From an uncultured bacterium (GTDB taxonomy: Bacteria; Cyanobacteriota; Vampirovibrionia; Gastranaerophilales; Gastranaerophilaceae): a stretch of DNA of 35,904 nt. Positions 7,380 to 14,070 of this stretch are shown one piece after another. The position numbers and the translations under genes are program-made. The DNA lies in contig CASDVD010000095.1 in the NCBI GenBank assembly GCA_949284155.1, positions 1 through 35,904 on the forward strand. The letters are read 5' to 3'. A model generated the notes under the pieces. It searched no databases, was not told where the DNA came from, and was given only the letters and a program-made list of their open reading frames with translations. Within the stretch, counting starts at the first letter, position 1, and each line of letters starts with the position of its first letter.

Positions 7380-8138
7380 TCATCTTTCGTGTTCTTTTAA
7401 AAAGCAATCGATTATATAATATCCAATGTAATATCCTGCAACAGCAGGAACAAAAGGTGTTGAACCGGGGGTATATTTTTTGAATTCAAACTGTTGACCG
7501 TCTGATGTGTTTATATTTTCTTCCGCACATATTTTTTCAGTGCAAAACGGTGGTTCGTCACTTACAACTGCCGGTATGCCGTTTGTGATATTTTGTTTCT
7601 TTAGCCGGTAAAGTATATTCTTGCAAAACGTACATTTAGTCTTTTTTATTTCTGAAATGTCTGCCAGATAAAGTTTTGTCGGGTCATTTCTATTGCCTGC
7701 CCCCATTGATGTAATGACCGGTATATCATTGTTTTTACAGTATACCAGAAGGTCAATTTTGGAACGCATTGTGTCAATAGCATCAACAACAAAGTCAGGC
7801 TTAATGTTAAATATATCTTCGTTTAATCTTGAACTGTAGAAATTATCAATAATACGAAGGTTAATATTCTTGTTTATGTCCAGCAGTCTGTTTTTAAATA
7901 GTTCACACTTCTTGTTTCCGACTGTTGAATGAAGAGCGATTATCTGCCGGTTTATGTTGCTTTCGGAAACTTCATCAAAGTCTATTATAGTAAAGTTTTC
8001 AATCCCTGAGCGTGCCAAAGATTCCAAGGCATATCCTCCAACACCGCCAAGCCCGAAAACGAAAACATTTTTATTATGCAAAATGTTCTGCGCTTCTTTC
8101 CCCCAAATAAGTTCATTTCTGGAAAATTGTTCAGACAT
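7380..8138 (-). CDS. tcdA: TcdA-type tRNA threonylcarbamoyladenosine dehydratase (ThiF/E1-like)
   Basis: 252 residues, usual length for TcdA (CsdL). The ATP-binding Rossmann loop FGLGGVGG (28-35) is followed by IIDFDEVSESNINRQ, the Asp and Arg/Gln adenylation residues of E1-like enzymes, then DAIDTM and GAGNRNDPTKL, a TcdA hallmark. TcdA converts tRNA t6A37 to the cyclic form using ATP, cytoplasmic. A C-x-x-C near residue 170 recalls the cysteine region of E1-like folds. It starts one base after the stop of the upstream gene at 8140, so the two are cotranscribed. Confidence 0.92.
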   Translation of the reverse strand: MSEQFSRNELIWGKEAQNILHNKNVFVFGLGGVGGYALESLARSGIENFTIIDFDEVSESNINRQIIALHSTVGNKKCELFKNRLLDINKNINLRIIDNFYSSRLNEDIFNIKPDFVVDAIDTMRSKIDLLVYCKNNDIPVITSMGAGNRNDPTKLYLADISEIKKTKCTFCKNILYRLKKQNITNGIPAVVSDEPPFCTEKICAEENINTSDGQQFEFKKYTPGSTPFVPAVAGYYIGYYIIDCFLKEHER

Positions 8139-8139
8139 T

Positions 8140-8496
8140 TTAGTCCTTTACCGACATGCATAACCCTTCCATAACATTGATATAGTCAGCTTCCGGAAGT
8201 GTGGAAACAGTCTTCATCGCTACGGAAAGGTTTTTGTTTCTGTCATACCATCTTCTGTTCTGACCGGACTGATACAGGCCGAGAACTCTTTTTATTCCGA
8301 GGCTCAATGGAGTTTCTGAATTTTCTTTATTTATATTTTTTATTGCTGATGCAACATCAACTAAATCTTTTGAAATTTTTTTTTGTGCTTCGGGGTTTAG
8401 TTTTTTCAGTAAATTCAATGCACGTTGTGTTTCATTAAATTTGTCATACCATCGTTTATTATTCAAACTTTTTACTCCTGTTTTTGATAGCAACAT
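8140..8496 (-). CDS. Unknown small protein with two RWYD repeats
   Basis: 118 residues from the ATG at 8496 (an upstream TTG at 8523 is a weaker alternative). Two related halves are visible: NNKRWYDKFNETQRALNLLK near residue 13 and QNRRWYDRNKNLSVAMKTV near residue 79, each a N-x-R-W-Y-D motif leading into a helix ending L-N-P/L-P-E-A. The protein is basic, soluble and helical. I do not recognise the family. It is directly upstream of tcdA with a one-base gap, so it is probably cotranscribed. An intrinsic terminator at 8535-8563 separates it from the gene further upstream. Confidence 0.7.
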   Translation of the reverse strand: MLLSKTGVKSLNNKRWYDKFNETQRALNLLKKLNPEAQKKISKDLVDVASAIKNINKENSETPLSLGIKRVLGLYQSGQNRRWYDRNKNLSVAMKTVSTLPEADYINVMEGLCMSVKD

Positions 8497-8534
8497 TATA
8501 ACTTTTCTTTTCACAAAAGACAAAAATCATTTTG

Positions 8535-8563
8535 AATAAAAAAGAGCTGTTTTTCAGCTCTTT
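8535..8563 (-). terminator. Intrinsic terminator of the membrane protein gene at 8771
   Basis: AAAGAGCTG (8541-8549) and CAGCTCTTT (8555-8563) form a 9-bp stem around a five-base loop. Read on the minus strand it is followed by a T-rich tract, so it ends transcription from 8771-9724. Confidence 0.8.
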
Positions 8564-8770
8564 GATTTGGTTTTAGTCCAAATCTCCTCCCAATATATTT
8601 TCATAAAATTAGCAACTAAATTTATCTTGAAACTATTAAACCATTGAAATCCCGATTTGTGAAGACTTTTAAGGATGTTTTTTTGTAAAAAATATTTAAA
8701 GAATCATGGAATGTCAAATATAGACATGGTTTTGCATGTATTTATTTTGCGTAATATTTGTTTACAAAGT
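8564..8770. other. Non-coding stretch
   Basis: About 200 bases without a supportable gene. On the minus strand a GGGAGGAG motif near 8585-8592 has no ATG at a sensible distance; the nearest frames are under 20 codons. It is the long 3' tail between the stop of the gene at 8771 and its terminator. Confidence 0.5.
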
Positions 8771-9724
8771 TTATTTCATCTGCAAATTTTTTTCAATTTT
8801 GTTTTCTGCGTATTTTCCGATTCCCATTCCCGCTGCCATCCCTGCAAGAGTTGAAAATGCTATAAACGGATATCTGGCATAATCTTTCCACTGTCTGGTT
8901 ATTGCTGTGGCTATTGAGATAAAGAAGGTCGGCACTATTGCATTGGCAATCAGTGAATAAGATGTTCTTTTTATCTTGTCAGAGAATTCATTTATTCTGT
9001 TAATTTCAAATCCCTGTACGGCAGTCATCGGAAAATCCAATGCCCTCATTACGGGTAAGAAAGATATGGAAGCGAAAACTTTGTTCGCCGGGTCTTTAGA
9101 AAATTCTTTGTTTATATATTGAAAGTAGTTGTAATTGCTTTTTGATTCATTTGCGGCGGGCAGCTGCTGTACCGGTTCGGCTGCCGTTTTATTCATGTTT
9201 TCTTTTTTCTTTTCTATTTCATCTTTCCCTTTTTTTATTAGTGTTCTGCAAATAAGTTCATTGCCTCCAAATGCTGCCAGAATTGCGCTGATAGTAATAA
9301 ATGTTGCACTGATACATTCTTTTACCGCTTTTTCAATGTGGACTAATGAATTGTGCATTAGTTGGGGTTTTCGCCTGATCTTTTCTGTTTCTTTTGACTG
9401 TGGTTTTATTATTTTGCTGTAAATCGGTGCAATTTTTTCTTTAATGAACTTTTTGTTGCCAAGATTTTTTATTCCTTTAGTTATTAATTTTGTTATATTT
9501 TCCACTATCGGAATGTTAGGAATTTTTTTTAATATTGCAATAGATACTGCGTATCCCGCAGCGGAGGAGAGTAAAACAGTTGTATCTTTAATAAGCGTTT
9601 TGTTCTTTTTATCAGAATCTGCTGTTTTGTAATCTTTGTATGCCTTGCGCCCTCCTATGCCTATAAATACTACGGGCGCAAGAAATTTAGGTTTTGTTAA
9701 TGAAGATAGGTCTATCGGGTTCAT
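8771..9724 (-). CDS. Unknown multi-spanning membrane protein
   Basis: 317 residues from the ATG at 9724, chosen because GGAAAGA lies about seven bases upstream. Hydrophobic segments occur near residues 15-25, 45-65, 130-155, 265-290 and 285-305. The last two are Ala/Gly-rich (GMAAGMGIGKYAENKI). A charged Lys/Glu stretch around 160-180 joins the halves. Basic loops suggest an inner-membrane protein. I do not recognise a named family; it looks like a lineage-specific conserved protein. Monocistronic, with its own terminator at 8535. Confidence 0.75.
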   Translation of the reverse strand: MNPIDLSSLTKPKFLAPVVFIGIGGRKAYKDYKTADSDKKNKTLIKDTTVLLSSAAGYAVSIAILKKIPNIPIVENITKLITKGIKNLGNKKFIKEKIAPIYSKIIKPQSKETEKIRRKPQLMHNSLVHIEKAVKECISATFITISAILAAFGGNELICRTLIKKGKDEIEKKKENMNKTAAEPVQQLPAANESKSNYNYFQYINKEFSKDPANKVFASISFLPVMRALDFPMTAVQGFEINRINEFSDKIKRTSYSLIANAIVPTFFISIATAITRQWKDYARYPFIAFSTLAGMAAGMGIGKYAENKIEKNLQMK

Positions 9725-9879
9725 AAGCTGTCTTTCCGTGTATATAACGGCTCTCAATGTGAAAAATTGTATCTTTTGCAGGTCTTTTTAATAATAATTT
9801 ACATAAGCATATATTAAGAATTGTAAAACAAATCAAAAAGTCTGCAATTTTCTCTTTTATATATACTTTATATATATAC

Positions 9880-9996
9880 GAGACATAACAAAAGATTTGA
9901 AGTTTTTAAATAAGATGAGACTTTCACACTAACTACCTAACTTCCTACCTTCCCTTCCTATTAAAGTATTGCTCCAGAAAATGGAGCTTTTTTTTT
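9880..9996 (+). ncRNA. Candidate CU-rich small RNA
   Basis: An AT-rich block with several possible -10 boxes (TATACT 9862-9867, TATATA about 9871-9878) is followed by about 90 bases without a reading frame, then a perfect intrinsic terminator. Segment 9921-9960 is almost only C, T and A, with repeated CTACCT/CTTCCT units and no self-pairing partner. It would stay single-stranded and is complementary to Shine-Dalgarno sequences (AGGAAG, AGGTAG). The 5' end is not fixed. The idea that it represses translation is inference. Confidence 0.45.
9971..9996 (+). terminator. Intrinsic terminator of the CU-rich RNA
   Basis: GCTCCA (9971-9976), loop GAAAA, TGGAGC (9982-9987), then nine T. Confidence 0.85.
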
Positions 9997-10126
9997 ATGG
10001 ATTAGGCAGCTATGTGTTTTTTAGATGAAGCAGCTTAACAAATCTTCATAATAAATTAAAGTTTTTTCATAATCTGCCGATATATAAAACAAACAGGCAT
10101 AGATATAAAATCATGACCGGCGTAAG

Positions 10127-10459
10127 ATGATTATGATGGACACATATGACACAGATATTGAAGATAAAGAGCTAAAGAGCGTAGGACTTGAGTTAATGTT
10201 TTTGACTCCGGAGAAATATTCTCATGATGACGGTATTTCTGCTGTCGAATTATCAAAACTTCTACAAATGCCGATAGAAACTGTTAAAAAGAAATTGCGT
10301 ATACTTTATGAAAAAGGCATTATACGTGTAAGAGGAATAAATCCAAAATTGTGGAAGTTTGATGAGTATAATTTTCAAAGGATGGATGAAGATGATGAAG
10401 TCTACAGGCTTTTGTGCAGTTTTGACGATGTAGATTTTGACAGGTATTTTACTTATTAA
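10127..10459 (+). CDS. Small winged-helix-like protein
   Basis: 110 residues; the ATGs at 10133 and 10136 are equally possible starts, no strong ribosome binding site is visible. The middle part (ISAVELSKLLQMPIETVKKK, then LRILYEKGIIRVRGINPKLW) has the layout of a winged helix: helix-turn-helix, then a wing starting G-I-I-R-V-R. N- and C-terminal parts are very acidic (Asp/Glu). It may be a DNA-binding regulator or an acidic partner of one. A TATAAAAT box at 10104-10111 lies close upstream. Its stop overlaps the stop of the sigma-factor gene on the other strand by four bases. Confidence 0.75.
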   Translation: MIMMDTYDTDIEDKELKSVGLELMFLTPEKYSHDDGISAVELSKLLQMPIETVKKKLRILYEKGIIRVRGINPKLWKFDEYNFQRMDEDDEVYRLLCSFDDVDFDRYFTY

Positions 10460-11280
10460 ACAATACTTTGTCTCATCCGGTCTGTTCTGTTTGATGTAAG
10501 TATGTTCTTCAGCTTCATAATAGCCTGAGCATGAAGCTGGCAGACTCTTGATTCTGAAATTGAAATGGCTTCGCCTATTTCTTTAAGTGTCATGTTTTCG
10601 TGGTAGTAAAGAACCATTATCATTCTTTCCCGTTCGGGAAGTCTTCTCAGGGCTGTTTGTAATTCTTGTTTTACATCTTTGTCCACAAGCGCTTCTAATG
10701 GATTTACCAAATTGTCATCTTGTATTGTATCTATAATCTCAACACTTTCATCAGCAAGCCCTTTTTTATCATATATTGAAGAAACTGTAGCATCATCCGC
10801 CATAATAGTTTCAATCTTGTCTTTTTCCATTCCGCAGGCTTCTGCTATTTCTGTCGGGGTTGCCGGTCTTCCCAGTTTTTGCTTCATTTCGTCAGCTATT
10901 TGTTTTATTTCTTTTATTTTTTTTCTTGTGCTTCTGGGAATCCAGTCTTGTGAACGTATTTTATCTATAATTGCTCCTCTTATCCGCATCAGTGCATAAG
11001 TTTCAAATCTTGCACCTTTATCCGGCGTATACCTTTCAATGGAGGTAATCAGGCCTTCAACTCCGTAGCTTGTGATATCTTCCAGCGTGAATGTTTGGGG
11101 AAGATTCATTTTTATACGTCCTATAACGTAACGGGTCAGATAAATATATTGAACTATCAGTTTGTCCCGCAAGTCTTTTCTTGATTTGTCGAGCAAATAT
11201 TCATTCCATAATGTCTCAAGCTCACTGTCCGAGAGTCTTTTAATCTTATTATATGTACTGTATTCTAATTCTTCGCTCAT
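10456..11280 (-). CDS. fliA: RNA polymerase sigma factor, FliA/WhiG (sigma-28) type
   Basis: 274 residues from the ATG at 11280; a TTG at 11334 would add 18 residues (SGKIKIRPS...), and neither has a strong ribosome binding site. Sigma region 2 runs from LWNEYLLDKSRKDLRDKLI through LEDITSYGVEGLITSIERY and RFETYALMRIRGAIIDKIR, the last being the -10 recognition part. Region 3 has LGRPATPTEIAEACGM. Region 4 ends with LPERERMIMVLYYHENMTLKEI and ISESRVCQLHAQAIMKLK. No region 1.1. FliA-type factors drive late flagellar and chemotaxis genes, which fits the flagellar operon at 30-34 kb. It is alone here, with no FlgM visible. Confidence 0.9.
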   Translation of the reverse strand: MSEELEYSTYNKIKRLSDSELETLWNEYLLDKSRKDLRDKLIVQYIYLTRYVIGRIKMNLPQTFTLEDITSYGVEGLITSIERYTPDKGARFETYALMRIRGAIIDKIRSQDWIPRSTRKKIKEIKQIADEMKQKLGRPATPTEIAEACGMEKDKIETIMADDATVSSIYDKKGLADESVEIIDTIQDDNLVNPLEALVDKDVKQELQTALRRLPERERMIMVLYYHENMTLKEIGEAISISESRVCQLHAQAIMKLKNILTSNRTDRMRQSIV

Positions 11281-11403
11281 TAAAATATCCACAAACCGCC
11301 CAAGTGATGGTCTTATTTTAATTTTACCCGACAAGCTGATTTACAAATCATATATTCGTATGACTTTTAGTTTGTATTATTATAATTAAGTAAAGGAACC
11401 ATT

Positions 11404-12186
11404 ATGCTGATTGATACACATGCACATATTGATATGCAGAATTATTCAGAACAATTTGAAGAAATACTGAATAATGCAAAAAATAATTCTGTTGAAAAAA
11501 TAATTATCCCCGGTGTTGAACCGTTAGGGTTTAATCGGATTATAGAAATTATAGAAAAATATGATAATATTTACGGCGCACTCGGCGTTCATCCGAGTGA
11601 AGCGAAAACTTTTAATGACGATGTCTCTGACAGAATGCTTTTGCTCGGAACAAATAAGAAAATTGTTGCTGTTGGTGAAATCGGACTGGATTATTACTGG
11701 GATAAGAGTTTTGTTGAACTTCAAAAAGAGATTTTTATCAGGCAGATTGAAATCGCCAAAGAGTTAAGAAAACCTGTAATAATTCATGACAGGGATGCTC
11801 ATTCGGATACTTTTGAAATCTTAAAACTGACTAAAGCTAAAGATACGGGCGTTGTTATGCATTGTTTCTCTGGTTCTGCGGAATTTGCCATGCAGTGCGT
11901 ACAAGAAGGGTTTTATATCGCTCTGGGTGGTGTTGTAACATTTAAAAATGCAAAAAAGATGAAGGAAGTGGCTAAAATTGTGCCCATAGAAAAGCTGCTG
12001 CTGGAAACTGATTCACCGTATCTTACGCCGGAGCCTTTTCGTGGAAAAGAAAATCAACCGGCTTATGTAAAATATGCTGCGGAAGAAATTGCAAGACTCA
12101 GAGAGATTGATTTAGATGAACTGGCGCAAAGAACTTCTGAAAATGCTACGAGGGTTTTTAAGTTAAATAGGATTGATAATGGCTAA
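11404..12186 (+). CDS. tatD: TatD family metal-dependent DNase
   Basis: 260 residues, standard length. Metal-binding marks of the amidohydrolase-type barrel: DTHAHID at the N-terminus, GEIGLDYYW (Glu ligand, about residue 90), HDRDAH (about 128), MHCFSG (about 153), and ETDSPYLTPEPFRG (about 204-217, Asp ligand). It should be a cytoplasmic 3'-5' exonuclease or deaminase-like nuclease acting on DNA/RNA ends; the in vivo role in bacteria is DNA repair and quality control. AAAGGA lies upstream. Its end overlaps the tlyA start by eight bases. Confidence 0.93.
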   Translation: MLIDTHAHIDMQNYSEQFEEILNNAKNNSVEKIIIPGVEPLGFNRIIEIIEKYDNIYGALGVHPSEAKTFNDDVSDRMLLLGTNKKIVAVGEIGLDYYWDKSFVELQKEIFIRQIEIAKELRKPVIIHDRDAHSDTFEILKLTKAKDTGVVMHCFSGSAEFAMQCVQEGFYIALGGVVTFKNAKKMKEVAKIVPIEKLLLETDSPYLTPEPFRGKENQPAYVKYAAEEIARLREIDLDELAQRTSENATRVFKLNRIDNG

Positions 12187-12994
12187 GAAAGAACGGTTTG
12201 ATAAAATACTTGTTGATAAAGGCTTTTTTGAAACAAAAAATAAAGCGCAGGCTGCAATACTGGCTGGTGATGTGAAGCTTAACGGCGAAACGATAACCAA
12301 AGCCGGTCATCCCGTAGAGTGGAAGGACGATACAAAAATTGAGATAAAAAGCCTGCCGTTTGTATCCAGAGGCGGTTTGAAACTGCAAAAAGCGCTTGAT
12401 GAGTTTGGTATAGATTTAAAAGAAAAAATTTGTCTTGATGCAGGTGCTTCAACCGGCGGTTTTACTGATTGTATGCTTCAATATGGTGCTAAAAAGGTTT
12501 ATGCTGTTGATGTCGGATACGGTCAGATTGCCTGGAAATTACGCAATGACAGTCGTGTAAAAGTAGTTGAGCGTACCAATGTGAAGAATTGTATGCGCTC
12601 TGACATATACGATGAAAATGATATTTTGCCGGATTTTTGTGCAATGGACTTGTCTTTTATTTCAATTACCAAGGTGTTGGGCAATATAGTAAATCTGCTT
12701 TCAGATAAAGAAAAAAGTATAGCTGCATTAATAAAGCCCCAATTTGAGGCCGGAAGGGAATTTGTAGGAAAAAATGGTGTAGTCAGAGAAAAAAGCACAC
12801 ATATTAAGGTTATCAATGACGTTATAGATTTTGCCGGAGAATTAGCGTTGTATCCTGCTAAGTTTACGTATTCACCGATAAAAGGCCCTGCGGGGAATAT
12901 AGAATATTTAATATTGCTGAGTACGGTGAGTGTAGATTTTGACAGACAAAATGTTATAGATGTAGTTAATTTTGCTCACAATTCGGATTTTTGA
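12179..12994 (+). CDS. tlyA: TlyA-type rRNA 2'-O-methyltransferase
   Basis: 271 residues from the ATG at 12179, with AGGA just upstream, overlapping tatD by eight bases. An S4 RNA-binding domain (about 1-60; RFDKILVDKGFFETKNKAQA) is followed by a short linker with SRGGLKLQKAL and an FtsJ-like methyltransferase domain: SAM loop LDAGASTGGFTDCML, then VYAVDVGYGQIAWKL and CAMDLSFISITKVL, with Lys in LIKPQFEAG. TlyA homologues 2'-O-methylate C1409 in 16S and C1920 in 23S rRNA; the older name is hemolysin A. Coupled translation with tatD is likely. Confidence 0.92.
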   Translation: MAKKERFDKILVDKGFFETKNKAQAAILAGDVKLNGETITKAGHPVEWKDDTKIEIKSLPFVSRGGLKLQKALDEFGIDLKEKICLDAGASTGGFTDCMLQYGAKKVYAVDVGYGQIAWKLRNDSRVKVVERTNVKNCMRSDIYDENDILPDFCAMDLSFISITKVLGNIVNLLSDKEKSIAALIKPQFEAGREFVGKNGVVREKSTHIKVINDVIDFAGELALYPAKFTYSPIKGPAGNIEYLILLSTVSVDFDRQNVIDVVNFAHNSDF

Positions 12995-13097
12995 GAGAGA
13001 GTTAATATATAAATTATATAAAATATTGATGGGTAATTGCTAAATAATTATTTGTGTTGCTGCCTATTATCCTCGTAATCATTAGTCTTTGACTAGT

Positions 13098-13124
13098 ATG
13101 TAACGAAATGTAACGATATATACT
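13098..13124 (+). promoter_or_regulatory. Promoter with 10-bp-period direct repeat
   Basis: ATGTAACGA occurs twice in exact form at 13098-13106 and 13108-13116, one helical turn apart, in the place of a -35 box. A TATACT -10 follows at 13119-13124. The leader to 13202 is about 70 bases. This is the layout of an activator-driven or specially recognised promoter. A small TAGTC-TTT-GACTA hairpin (13083-13095) lies just upstream. Confidence 0.45.
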
Positions 13125-13201
13125 TTATATGAAATTTGTATATACAAAATGTTTTTATATATATGTAAGTGAAAAAATCGTAAATGTAAGGAGACGATAA
13201 A

Positions 13202-13819
13202 ATGGGTTTAGCAGCATCACAAGCAAGATTGTTACTCTTGACAGCGCGAAAATCAGATTTGGAATTAAGAGCCCAACAAATCACTAACACTGAAATGATT
13301 TTGGCAATGCAAACAGAAGCAATTGCAAAAGAATACTCCAATAAATTGTCTAACAAAGATTTGATGTTGATTACATCAGTTGGTGTATTGAACGGCGAAA
13401 GAACCCAAGAAGTCCCTGTATCATATGAATCATTGACAGAAGCAGGTTTCATTCCTTATGAAGGAAACAACCCTGTTCCTCAAGGTAAATATACTGCAGG
13501 TGCAATGCAAGAATTAATCAAAAGAGGAAAAATTGTTATAAGACCTGTTATAACTGATGAAGCCGGAAATGAAACAGTTGGCGACATAATCAATATCACA
13601 GGCAGTGAACAATTCTATGATACTTATTATACAGCTGATGACGGCCCGGCAACTGCTGAATATGAATCTAAAATGGCTGAAATCCAAACAAAAGAAAAAC
13701 AATTACAATTAGACCTTCAACAAGTAGAAACTCAACAAAAAGCTTGCGATACAGAAATCGATTCCGTTAAGAAGATTATGGATAAAAACATTGAAAGAAC
13801 ATTCAAAGTATTCGCTTAA
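13202..13819 (+). CDS. Coiled-coil protein with a GLAASQARLL N-terminus
   Basis: 205 residues with a strong ribosome binding site (AAGGAGA, eight bases before the ATG), its own promoter and terminator, and a biased codon set (CAA, AAA, AAC-rich), all signs of high expression. Residues 1-50 form a helix starting GLAASQARLLLLTARKSDLE. The central part (60-150) is beta/loop-like. The end (155-205) is a coiled coil ending VKKIMDKNIERTFKVFA. No signal peptide. Helical N- and C-termini around a variable middle recall subunits of flagellar or type III-type filaments. I recall similar N-termini in related gut bacteria but know no established function. Confidence 0.85.
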   Translation: MGLAASQARLLLLTARKSDLELRAQQITNTEMILAMQTEAIAKEYSNKLSNKDLMLITSVGVLNGERTQEVPVSYESLTEAGFIPYEGNNPVPQGKYTAGAMQELIKRGKIVIRPVITDEAGNETVGDIINITGSEQFYDTYYTADDGPATAEYESKMAEIQTKEKQLQLDLQQVETQQKACDTEIDSVKKIMDKNIERTFKVFA

Positions 13820-13891
13820 TAAGGTATAAATCAGACAAATTATAAATCAGACAAACGTATAAAGAGACTTGATGATGCAACCCAATTATTA

Positions 13892-13923
13892 AAAGCCGTT
13901 CCGTTTTTGGACGGCTTTTTTTT
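13892..13923 (+). terminator. Intrinsic terminator
   Basis: AGCCGT...ACGGCT stem with an inner TCC/GGA pairing and a T-rich loop, followed by nine or more T. It ends the transcript of the coiled-coil protein. Confidence 0.85.
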
Positions 13924-14002
13924 AGATAAAAATTTTTATGATGGCTAAATGAACCCCCTTGGAAACCTCTTGGAACCCCATTGAAAACATCCCGGAAAAT
14001 TC

Positions 14003-14030
14003 TTGTTAGATTCCATGATATTTTTATGCT
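14003..14030 (+). promoter_or_regulatory. Probable valS promoter
   Basis: TTGTTA (14003-14008) and TATGCT (14025-14030), 16 bases apart. The leader of about 35 bases is too short for a T-box riboswitch, which often controls valS in Firmicutes. Confidence 0.45.
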
Positions 14031-14070
14031 ATTTTATAGTCATTGAAAAATTAAAGAGGCTGTTAATACG

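Noticed and set aside
14031-14070. T-box riboswitch before valS
   Set aside because: The leader is only about 40 bases with no T-box sequence or terminator.
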